Program-made: the position numbers and the translations under genes | Source of the DNA: Nocardioides limicola | GTDB lineage: Bacteria; Actinomycetota; Actinomycetes; Propionibacteriales; Nocardioidaceae | Assembly: GCF_016827675.1 (NCBI RefSeq) | Contig: NZ_JAERJA010000001.1 | Span: 682,001 to 746,000, forward strand | DNA length: 64,000 bases | Direction of reading: 5' to 3' | The notes under the pieces: model-generated | What the model saw: only the letters and a program-made list of their open reading frames with translations | What the model was told of the DNA's origin: nothing | Database searches by the model: none | Part shown: positions 57,684 through 64,000 of the stretch, one piece after another | Position numbering within the stretch: position 1 is the stretch's first letter | How the letters are laid out: the number at the start of each line of letters is the position of its first letter

Positions 57684-57725
57684 AACGGCTGCTGAGTTCC
57701 CCCTCCGGGGCGCTCAGCAGCCGTT
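57684..57725. terminator. Bidirectional terminator between fadA5 and the SDR pair
   Basis: AACGGCTGCTGAG (57684-57696) and CTCAGCAGCCGTT (57713-57725) form a perfect 13-bp stem with a 16-nt loop that itself holds CCCC/GGGG. The stem extends by TGA/TCA across one mismatch. It lies between convergent genes, so it can end both transcripts. Confidence 0.85.
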
Positions 57726-57755
57726 GTCATGAACCGTGGTGGACAGCGGTTCGGG

Positions 57756-58640
57756 TCAGGAGACGCCGTACACCGGCTCGGGGGCCGCTCCCTCGGCCAG
57801 CAGCGCGTCGACGACGTCACCGAGCTCCTCGGCCCGCCAACGCCGACCCGCGTCCCGGGAGGCCCCGTGCCTCCATCCATCCTCGAGCGTGAGCTTGCCG
57901 CCCTCGATCTCGAAGACCCGACCGGTGACGTGGCCCGCCGCGACGGAGGCCAGCCAGGCCACCACCGGCGAGTTGTCCTCCGGTTCGGGCATCGCCGAGG
58001 TGTCGAAGGCACCCTCGGTCATCCGGGTCTTCGCGACCGGCGCGATCGCGTTCACGGTGACGCCGTACCGCCCCAACTCGGCCGCAGCGACCAGGGTCAG
58101 CCCGGCGATCCCCGCCTTGGCGGCGGAGTAGGTGCCCTGACCGATGGAGCCCTGCAGTCCGGCGCCCGAGGAGGTGTTGATCACCCGCGCGGCCGGCTGC
58201 CGCCCCTCCTTGGACTCCGCACGCCACCAGGCTCCCGCATGCCGCAGGGGCGCGAAGTGGCCCTTGAGGTGGACCCGGATCACCGCGTCCCACTCCTCCT
58301 CGCTGGTGTTGACCAGCATCCGGTCGCGGACGAAGCCGGCGTTGTTGACCAGGATGTCCAGTCCGCCGAACGTGTCGATCGCCTGGGCCACCATCGCCTC
58401 GGCCTCGCCGAAGTCGGCCACGTCGGCCCCGTTGGCCACCGCCTCGCCGCCGGCGGCCCGGATCAGCGAGACGACCTCCTCGGCCGGGCTCTCCCCGGTC
58501 CCCTCACCGGCCAGCGAGACGCCGTAGTCGTTGACGACCACCTTGGCGCCCTGGCTGGCCAGTTCCAGCGCGTGCGCGCGGCCGATGCCGCGCCCCGCCC
58601 CGGTGACGATCGCGACGCGGCCTTCCAAGATCCTGCTCAT
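57756..58640 (-). CDS. Short-chain dehydrogenase, Rv3548c-like
   Basis: This 294-residue SDR has TGAGRGIGRAHA, NNAG, the catalytic Ser in NTSSGAG and YSAAK. The NDYGV segment after beta-2 is typical of MFE/HSD17B4-type SDRs that act on hydroxyacyl-CoA. It overlaps the next gene by 4 bases and corresponds in order to Rv3548c, part of the KstR2 regulon for ring C/D degradation. The exact step is not known. Confidence 0.85.
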   Translation of the reverse strand: MSRILEGRVAIVTGAGRGIGRAHALELASQGAKVVVNDYGVSLAGEGTGESPAEEVVSLIRAAGGEAVANGADVADFGEAEAMVAQAIDTFGGLDILVNNAGFVRDRMLVNTSEEEWDAVIRVHLKGHFAPLRHAGAWWRAESKEGRQPAARVINTSSGAGLQGSIGQGTYSAAKAGIAGLTLVAAAELGRYGVTVNAIAPVAKTRMTEGAFDTSAMPEPEDNSPVVAWLASVAAGHVTGRVFEIEGGKLTLEDGWRHGASRDAGRRWRAEELGDVVDALLAEGAAPEPVYGVS

Positions 58641-59407
58641 CCCTGCTCCTGTTGGTTGACGATGATGCCGAAGACCGGGGGTTCGCCACCGCCGTGGCAG
58701 GCGACCTTGGCCCCGGAGACGTAGGAGGCCAGATCGCTGGCCAGGAAGGCGGCGACGTCGCCGACCTCCTCGGGTCGCGCCATCCGACCCAAGGGGATGG
58801 TCGCCTCGATCGCCGCGACGGTGCGGTCGCTGCCGTAGTGGTCGTCGGTCTGCTCGGTGCGGCAGAGGCCGACCTCGATGGAGTTGATCCGCACCTTGGG
58901 TGCCCACTCCACGGCCAGCGAGACGGTGAGTGCGTCGACGCCCGCCTTGGCAGCGCCGTACGCCGCAGTGCCCGGCGAGGGCCGGGTCGCTGAGATCGAG
59001 GAGATGTTCACGATCGCGCCACCCCCGGACTGCTGCTGCATCACCCGGTTGGCGGCCTGGGCGACGAGCAGCGGCGCGTTCAGGTTGAGTCCGAGGATCT
59101 TGTCGTGGAAGCGCGGGGAGGCCTCGGCGGCCAACGCGTACGGCGCTCCCCCGGCGTTGTTGACCAGGATGTCCAGACGGGACTCCTCGGCCACGATCCG
59201 GTCGATCAGTGCGGCGACCGAGTCGGGGTCGCGTACGTCGCAGGTCAGGTGCCGGGTGCCCGGCTCGGGGGCGTCCACCTCGGAGCGGGCACAGGTCACC
59301 ACGGTGGCGCCGGCGGCGACGAGGCGTCGGGCGATGCCCAGCCCGATGCCGCGACTGCCGCCGGTGACCAGGGCAACCCGGCCGGTGAGGTCGATGTGCA
59401 GTGCCAT
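58637..59407 (-). CDS. Short-chain dehydrogenase, Rv3549c-like
   Basis: This 256-residue SDR has TGGSRGIGLGI, NNAGG, the catalytic Ser in NISSISA and YGAAK. The CARS motif after beta-2 favours NADPH. It is the first gene of the pair and divergent from echA20, the order of Rv3549c in M. tuberculosis; the shared promoter region carries KstR2-like sites. The proposed role is a CoA-thioester reductase or dehydrogenase in C/D ring degradation. Confidence 0.85.
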   Translation of the reverse strand: MALHIDLTGRVALVTGGSRGIGLGIARRLVAAGATVVTCARSEVDAPEPGTRHLTCDVRDPDSVAALIDRIVAEESRLDILVNNAGGAPYALAAEASPRFHDKILGLNLNAPLLVAQAANRVMQQQSGGGAIVNISSISATRPSPGTAAYGAAKAGVDALTVSLAVEWAPKVRINSIEVGLCRTEQTDDHYGSDRTVAAIEATIPLGRMARPEEVGDVAAFLASDLASYVSGAKVACHGGGEPPVFGIIVNQQEQG

Positions 59408-59442
59408 CAGCGCTCCTGTCGTCGTCAAGGGGTCGAGCCCGA

Positions 59443-59475
59443 ACCAAGCAAGTGTTAGGGTACCAAGCAAACATT
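59443..59475. promoter_or_regulatory. Tandem KstR2-like half-site repeats
   Basis: ACCAAGCAAGTGTT (59443-59456) matches the KstR2 motif AnCAAGnnCTTGnT at 8 of 10 fixed positions. A second copy ACCAAGCAAACATT (59462-59475) keeps the ACCAAG half only. Both are followed by AGG and start 19 bp apart. No KstR-type site is present here, so the regulator differs from the upstream genes. Confidence 0.65.
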
Positions 59476-59490
59476 AGGTTTGGAGGAGTG

Positions 59491-60285
59491 ATGGGCATCA
59501 GCTCCGTCCTACGGGACGACCACATCCGGGTGATCACCGTCGATCGACCCCCTGTCAACGCACTCAGGGTCGCCGATTGGTTCGAGCTGGCCGGCACACT
59601 CGACGACGCAGGTCGCGACCCCGAGACCCACGTGGTGGTGCTGCGCGCCGAGGGCCGCGGCTTCAACGCCGGCGTGGATATCAAGGAGATGCAACACACC
59701 AGCGGCTTCGAGGCGCTGATCGGCGCCAACAAGGGCTGCTTCGCCGCCTTCAAGGCCGTCTATGAGTGCCCCGTCCCGGTGATCGCCGCCGTCAACGGCT
59801 TCTGCCTCGGCGGTGGCATCGGCCTGGTCGGCAACGCCGACTGCGTGATCGCCTCCGAGGACGCCTACTTCGGGGTCCCCGAGGTGAAGCAAGGCGCCCT
59901 CGGCGCCGCCACCCACATGGCCAGACTGGTCCCCCAGCACCTGATGCGCACGCTGTACTACACCGCGCGCACCATCCCCGCCAGCCAACTCGTCGCCTAC
60001 GGCACGGTACTGGAGGTGGTGCCCCGCTCCGAACTCGACGGGGCCGCGCTCACGGTCGCCGCCGAGATCGCCGCTCAGGACCCCCGAGTGATCCGGGCCG
60101 CCAAAGAGGCGCTCAACGGCATCGACCCGGTCGACGTGAACCGCTCGTACCGGTTCGAGCAGGGCTTCACCTTCGAGCTCAACCTGCTCGGCGTCAGCGA
60201 CGAGCTCCGGGACGACTTCGCGGGCACTCGCAAGGCCGATCAGCACAATGCGGGGACTGCCAGCGGCGAGGGGGTGGCCCGATGA
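59491..60285 (+). CDS. echA20: Ring-opening CoA hydrolase EchA20
   Basis: This 264-residue crotonase-fold protein has RAEGRGFNAGVDIKEMQ and NGFCLGGGIGLVGNAD. EchA20 of M. tuberculosis opens a steroid-derived ring as CoA thioester in degradation of rings C/D. It is followed by ipdA with a 4-base overlap, as in M. tuberculosis. ATG 59491 with GGAGGA is preferred over GTG 59488. Confidence 0.9.
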   Translation: MGISSVLRDDHIRVITVDRPPVNALRVADWFELAGTLDDAGRDPETHVVVLRAEGRGFNAGVDIKEMQHTSGFEALIGANKGCFAAFKAVYECPVPVIAAVNGFCLGGGIGLVGNADCVIASEDAYFGVPEVKQGALGAATHMARLVPQHLMRTLYYTARTIPASQLVAYGTVLEVVPRSELDGAALTVAAEIAAQDPRVIRAAKEALNGIDPVDVNRSYRFEQGFTFELNLLGVSDELRDDFAGTRKADQHNAGTASGEGVAR

Positions 60286-61187
60286 CCCGTCCCCGCGACA
60301 AGCAGATGTCCATCGACGACGTCGTCTCCCGGATCTCCAGCGGGATGACCATCGGCATCGGCGGCTGGGGGCCCCGACGCAAGCCGATGGCCCTGGTGCG
60401 GGCGCTGCTGCGCAGCGATGTCACCGACCTGACCGTGGTCAGCTGGGGTGGCGCCGACGTCGGCCTGCTGGCCGAGGCCGGCAAGATCCGGCGACTGGTC
60501 TACGCCTTCGTCTCCCTCGATTCGATCCCCCTGGAGCCACTCTTCGCCAAGGCCCGCCAGGACGGCACCATCCCCGAGATCGCCGAATGGGACGAAGGGA
60601 TGTTCTTCACCGGCCTGAAGGCGGCCTCGGAACGCCTCCCGTTCCTGCCGATGCGCGCCGGCCTCGGCTCCGACGTACTGACGAACAATCCCGACCTGTC
60701 CCTGGTCACCAGCCCCTACCCGGCTGCCGACGGCGTGCACGAGGAGTTCGTGGCGGTGCCGGCCCTCAACCTCGACGTGGCGCTGGTGCACATGAACCGT
60801 GCCGACGTGCACGGCAACGCCAGCTACCTGGGGCCGGACCCCTACTTCGACGACCTGTTCTGCATGGCTGCCCAGCAGGCGTTCGTGAGCTGTGAGCAGA
60901 TCGTGGACACGGCAGGGCTGACCGTCGACGCCCCGGTGCAGCGACTGCTGATCCACCGCACCCAGGTCGACGGGGTGGTCGAGACGCCGAACGGCGCGCA
61001 CTTCACCACCTGCACCCCGGACTACGAACGCGACGAGGCGTTCCAGAAGCACTACGCCAGGTCGGCCGCCGACCCCCAGTCGTGGGCGGCGTTCAAGGCC
61101 CGGTTCCTCAGCGGCGACGAGGCGGCGTACCAGACCGCGGTCGCCGACTGGCGCCGTTCCGATCAACACGGGGAGAAGGGCAAGTGA
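60282..61187 (+). CDS. ipdA: IpdA, alpha subunit of COCHEA-CoA hydrolase
   Basis: This 301-residue protein has the class I CoA-transferase fold: MTIGIGGWGPRRKPMALVRALL at the N-terminus, SWGGADVGLLAEAG in the middle and MNRADVHGNASYLGPDPYFDD in the core. IpdA with IpdB is not a transferase but hydrolyses the last ring (COCHEA-CoA) in steroid catabolism. It overlaps echA20 and ipdB by 4 bases each. Confidence 0.92.
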   Translation: MTRPRDKQMSIDDVVSRISSGMTIGIGGWGPRRKPMALVRALLRSDVTDLTVVSWGGADVGLLAEAGKIRRLVYAFVSLDSIPLEPLFAKARQDGTIPEIAEWDEGMFFTGLKAASERLPFLPMRAGLGSDVLTNNPDLSLVTSPYPAADGVHEEFVAVPALNLDVALVHMNRADVHGNASYLGPDPYFDDLFCMAAQQAFVSCEQIVDTAGLTVDAPVQRLLIHRTQVDGVVETPNGAHFTTCTPDYERDEAFQKHYARSAADPQSWAAFKARFLSGDEAAYQTAVADWRRSDQHGEKGK

Positions 61188-61951
61188 GCGACGTGACCCG
61201 CGCCGAGATCTGCGCGACCGCCATCGCGGACACCTTCGCCGGCGACGGCGAGATCTTCGCCTCGCCGATGGGGCTGATGCCGACGCTGGGCGTCCGGCTG
61301 GCCAAACTGACCTCCAACCCGGACCTGGCGATCAGCGACGGTGAGTCGCTCTTCCTGGCCGGGGTGCCGCCGCTGGGCAGCGGCCGCGAGGTCGTCGAGG
61401 GCTGGATCCCGTTCCGCAGGGTGTTCGACGTCGTCGCCAACGGCCCTCGGCACGTGATGATGGGCGCCACCCAGATCGACCGGCACGGCAACCAGAACAT
61501 CTCCGCGATCGGCGACTTCGCCCGCCCCAGCAGGCAACTCCTCGGCTCTCGCGGAGCGCCCGGCAACACGGTGAACAACCGTACGTCGTACTGGGTGCCG
61601 AAGCATTCGCCGCGAGTCTTCGTCGAGGCCGTCGACGTGGTCACCGGCGTCGGCCCTCGCCGGGCTCGCGAGGCCGGAGTCGCTGCCACCCGGTTCCACG
61701 ACCTCGGACGGATCGTGACCAACCTCGGTGTCTTCGATGTCCGCGGCCCCGACGACACCGTGCGCCTGCTCTCCACCCACCCCGGGGTCTCCGTCGCCGA
61801 CGTGCAGCAGGCCTCCGGCTTCGAGGTGTACGTCGGCGCCGAGGTGCCGAACACCCGCGAGCCGTCCGCCGGAGAACTGATGCTGATCCGGGAGATGCTC
61901 GACCCCCGCGGCCTGCGCTACCGCGAGGTCCCCAAGCCGGAGGAACAGTGA
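61184..61951 (+). CDS. ipdB: IpdB, beta subunit of COCHEA-CoA hydrolase
   Basis: This 255-residue CoA-transferase-fold partner of IpdA has the glycine segment GVPPLGSGREVVEGWIPF, MMGATQIDRHGNQN and the C-terminal HPGVSVADVQQASGF. GTG 61184 overlaps the ipdA stop by 4 bases. The pair is typical of the KstR2 regulon. Confidence 0.92.
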   Translation: MSDVTRAEICATAIADTFAGDGEIFASPMGLMPTLGVRLAKLTSNPDLAISDGESLFLAGVPPLGSGREVVEGWIPFRRVFDVVANGPRHVMMGATQIDRHGNQNISAIGDFARPSRQLLGSRGAPGNTVNNRTSYWVPKHSPRVFVEAVDVVTGVGPRRAREAGVAATRFHDLGRIVTNLGVFDVRGPDDTVRLLSTHPGVSVADVQQASGFEVYVGAEVPNTREPSAGELMLIREMLDPRGLRYREVPKPEEQ

Positions 61952-63018
61952 TGGTCGAGCAACTGCTGCGCACCCCGCTCACCGAACTCGTCGGCGTCCG
62001 GCACCCGGTGGTGCAGACCGGGATGGGTTGGGTGGCCGGCCCGCGACTGGTCAGCGGCACCGCGAACGCCGGCGGCCTGGGCATCCTGGCCAGCGCCACG
62101 ATGACCATCACCGAACTCGAGGCCGCGATCGTCGAGGTGAAGGGACGCACCGACGCCCCCTTCGGAGTGAACCTGCGCGCCGACGCCGCCGATGCTCAGC
62201 AGCGCTGCGACCTGCTGATCGAGCACGGCGTCAAGGTCGCCTCCTTCGCACTGGCGCCGAAGCCCGAGCTGATCGCCAGGCTCAAGGAGCATGGCCTCGT
62301 GGTGATCCCCTCGGTGGGCCTGCCCAAGCACGCCCGGAAGGTCGCCGAGTGGGGCGCCGACGCGGTGATGATCCAGGGCGGTGAGGGCGGCGGTCACACC
62401 GGCTCGGTGCCGACCACGCTGCTGCTGCCCAGCGTGCTGGATGCCGTCGACATCCCGGTGATCGCCGCCGGCGGCTTCTTCGACGGTCGCGGCCTGGCCG
62501 CGGCCCTCTCCTACGGCGCTGCCGGGATCGGGATGGGCACCCGCTTCCTGCTGACCCAGGACTCTGCGGTCCCGGACGCGGTCAAGGAGCTCTACCTGTC
62601 CCACGACGTCAACGGCACCGTGGTCACCGACAAGGTGGACGGGATGCCGCACCGGATGTTGCGCACGAAGCTGGTGGAGGAGTTGACCGAGACCGGTGCC
62701 CTGAAGCGACTCGGACCGACGATGCGCCGGACCCGGGCGTTCAAGAAGGAGTCTCAGATGTCGTGGCCGGCGCTGCTCAAGGATGGCCGGGCGATGAAGA
62801 AGGCGCAGGGCCGGACACTGGCGCAGATGGCGTTGGCCGCGAACACCCCGATGATGCTCAAGGCCGGGCTGGTCGAGGGTGACACCTCGGCCGGAGTGCT
62901 GGCCTCGGGCCAGGTGGTCGGTGTGCTGGACGACCTGCCCAGTTGTGCCGAACTGATCGACCGGGTGGTCATCGAGGCGGCCGAGTGTCTGCGGCGAGCG
63001 AGCGGCTACCTCGTTTGA
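61951..63018 (+). CDS. ipdC: IpdC, flavin-dependent steroid-CoA reductase/dehydrogenase
   Basis: This 355-residue NMO/2NPD-like TIM barrel has MGWVAGPRLVSGTANAGGLG, IQGGEGGGHTG and the FMN phosphate loop AAGGFFDGRGLAAAL. In M. tuberculosis IpdC acts on a hydroxylated indanone-propionate-derived CoA ester just before EchA20. ATG 61951 shares one base with the ipdB stop and has GGAGGA; GTG 61948 is possible. It is the last gene of echA20-ipdABC. Confidence 0.9.
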   Translation: MVEQLLRTPLTELVGVRHPVVQTGMGWVAGPRLVSGTANAGGLGILASATMTITELEAAIVEVKGRTDAPFGVNLRADAADAQQRCDLLIEHGVKVASFALAPKPELIARLKEHGLVVIPSVGLPKHARKVAEWGADAVMIQGGEGGGHTGSVPTTLLLPSVLDAVDIPVIAAGGFFDGRGLAAALSYGAAGIGMGTRFLLTQDSAVPDAVKELYLSHDVNGTVVTDKVDGMPHRMLRTKLVEELTETGALKRLGPTMRRTRAFKKESQMSWPALLKDGRAMKKAQGRTLAQMALAANTPMMLKAGLVEGDTSAGVLASGQVVGVLDDLPSCAELIDRVVIEAAECLRRASGYLV

Positions 63019-63030
63019 CTCAGTCACACC

Positions 63031-63058
63031 TTGAGTTCGGTATCAGAACAGATACCAT
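63031..63058 (+). promoter_or_regulatory. Promoter and operator of the RHH-Doc module
   Basis: TTGAGT (63031-63036) and TACCAT (63053-63058) are 16 bp apart, and the ATG at 63065 follows 6 nt after the -10. GGTATC (63039-63044) and GATACC (63051-63056) form a perfect dyad within the spacer and -10, the place expected for autorepression by the antitoxin. Confidence 0.75.
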
Positions 63059-63064
63059 CGATTC

Positions 63065-63268
63065 ATGGCGATGACTCTGCGACTTACTGAGGAAGACACT
63101 CAGGCCCTGCGTGCCCGAGCCGACGCTGAGGGCCGCTCCATGCAGGAAGTCGCCCTGCAGGCCGTGCGCGACTACGTGGAGACCACCAGCCGTCGCGAGT
63201 TCTTGGACCGCGTCCTCGACTCGGAGTTGCCGCGGTACGCCGAGGCACTTGAGCGACTCGGCCAGTGA
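63065..63268 (+). CDS. Ribbon-helix-helix antitoxin
   Basis: This 67-residue protein begins MAMTLRLTEEDTQALRARADAEGRSMQEVALQAVRDYV, a ribbon-helix-helix DNA-binding fold, with a short acidic C-terminal helix that would bind the toxin. It overlaps the toxin start by 4 bases. ATG 63071 is an alternative. It probably represses its own promoter through the GGTATC/GATACC dyad. Confidence 0.85.
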   Translation: MAMTLRLTEEDTQALRARADAEGRSMQEVALQAVRDYVETTSRREFLDRVLDSELPRYAEALERLGQ

Positions 63269-63642
63269 TCCATCTCGACTACGTCGACCTTCTCCACATC
63301 GCAACACGGACCCTCGGGCAGACTCCGGAAGTCCGTGATCCGGGGTTGCTGGAGAGTGCCGCGGCACGCCCCAGAGCTACCGTCTTCGGCGAAGATGCCT
63401 ACCCGACCCTGGAGACCAAGGCCGCCGCATTGACCCATTCCCTGGCGAAGAACCACCCCTTGGTGGACGGCAACAAGCGACTCGCCCTCGCCGGCCTCAT
63501 CGCCTTCCTGGGTGTCAACGGGCGGCGGCTGACCTGGACCAACGACGAGGCCTACGACGTCGTCATGGCGATCGCGGCCGGAGAGCTCGACACGATCGAG
63601 GACATCGCGGACGAGATCCGCCGAGCAACGAAGGAGTGGTGA
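63265..63642 (+). CDS. doc: Doc-type toxin (Fic fold)
   Basis: This 125-residue Fic-fold protein has the motif H64-P-L-V-D68-G-N-K-R, the active site of Doc kinases that phosphorylate EF-Tu; H64 and the D-G-N-K-R segment are intact. The N-terminal segment [14 protein letters not shown] and the length are standard. Start GTG 63265 overlaps the antitoxin stop. pyrE begins 5 bases after its stop, so the pair may be transcribed into pyrE. Confidence 0.92.
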   Translation: MIHLDYVDLLHIATRTLGQTPEVRDPGLLESAAARPRATVFGEDAYPTLETKAAALTHSLAKNHPLVDGNKRLALAGLIAFLGVNGRRLTWTNDEAYDVVMAIAAGELDTIEDIADEIRRATKEW

Positions 63643-63647
63643 GGCGC

Positions 63648-64000
63648 ATGGCCGACCACAGCCACAGTCACAAAGCACAGTTCATCGAGGCCGCGCTGGA
63701 TGCCGGCGTGCTCCGCTTCGGCGAGTTCACGCTCAAGTCCGGGCGTCAGTCGCCCTACTTCTTCAACGCGGGCGGCTTCGACACCGGCGCGAAGTTGGCC
63801 GCGCTGGCCCGCGGCTATGCGGCGGCGATCGCCGACTCCGGTGTCGAGTACGACGTGCTGCTGGGACCGGCGTACAAGGGGATCCCGCTGGTGGCCGCAA
63901 CCAGCGTGCAACTGGCCGAGCAGCACGGCATCGATGCCCCGTGGTGCTTCAACCGCAAGGAGGCCAAGGGCCACGGCGAGGGTGGCCTCTTCGTCGGCGC
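63648..64000 (+). CDS. pyrE: Orotate phosphoribosyltransferase (partial, runs off the window)
   Basis: The first 117 codons are present. They show a His-rich start (MADHSHSHK), [14 protein letters not shown] (PRPP/orotate contacts) and [15 protein letters not shown]. The enzyme makes OMP from orotate and PRPP. It lies 5 bases after doc. The 3' end, including the PRPP-binding DDV(I)TAG motif, is outside the window. Confidence 0.93.
   Translation, partial: MADHSHSHKAQFIEAALDAGVLRFGEFTLKSGRQSPYFFNAGGFDTGAKLAALARGYAAAIADSGVEYDVLLGPAYKGIPLVAATSVQLAEQHGIDAPWCFNRKEAKGHGEGGLFVG

Overview
The window is 64 kb of chromosome from a high-GC actinomycete. Almost every position is coding, Ile codons are nearly always ATC, and the gene set (RbpA, WhiA, the rapZ-yvcK-whiA block, DUF1876, an F420-type flavin enzyme, KshAB, IpdABC) is actinobacterial. 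The combination of a mycobacterial-style steroid cluster with an otherwise non-mycobacterial layout suggests a Nocardioidaceae-type organism (Nocardioides, Pimelobacter and relatives). That placement is inference; no rRNA is present.

Layout. 0-5.7 kb: a GNAT acetyltransferase, a TetR regulator that fits BioQ, and the divergent biotin operon bioB-bioA-bioF-bioD behind two palindromic operators. 5.7-9 kb: an FMN reductase, citramalate synthase (cimA) behind an isoleucine-rich leader peptide and attenuator, and an enoyl-CoA hydratase behind a KstR-type operator. 9-25.3 kb: a housekeeping block on the minus strand: uvrC-rapZ-yvcK-whiA, gap-pgk-tpiA-secG, rbpA, a YjbR protein and a membrane Ser/Thr kinase, plus DinB, an aldehyde dehydrogenase, a Rieske lipoprotein and SOS-boxed uvrA. 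25.3-28.6 kb: a metallo-hydrolase, a secreted EEP/PLD-like fusion and a small unknown gene lying between a kshB 3'-end remnant and kshB.

28.6-63 kb is mainly a cholesterol/steroid catabolic region that matches pieces of the M. tuberculosis locus: kshA/kshB (ring opening), fadE26-fadE27, fadD19|echA19 (divergent), the Rv3520c|Rv3521-ltp4-ltp3 block, cyp125|fadA5 (divergent), and the Rv3548c-Rv3549c|echA20-ipdA-ipdB-ipdC block for the last two rings. Most of the promoters carry a TnnAACnnGTTnnA KstR-like palindrome. The echA20/ipd promoter carries KstR2-like half sites instead. Other genes sit inside this region: an ATP-grasp/alpha-E/transglutaminase operon, DUF1876, secreted beta-propeller proteins and lipoproteins, a paralogous membrane pair plus LemA, methionine aminopeptidase, and a solitary AbiEi-DUF559 gene. 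At the right edge an RHH-Doc toxin-antitoxin pair lies directly before pyrE, which runs off the window.

The strongest unexplained signal is a family of short tandem repeats placed at stop codons. Five arrays have an exact 22-bp period and a shared box CGARRTG at the start of each unit. They occur in two core types, and their first unit touches or contains a stop codon at four of the five places. Two further arrays have a 17-bp period and also start at a stop codon. Several of them fold into strong hairpins (up to 18 perfect base pairs), so they may be 3'-end or terminator elements that spread by tandem duplication. Many genes have a -10 hexamer (TANNNT) 6-8 bases before the start codon, which implies leaderless transcripts.
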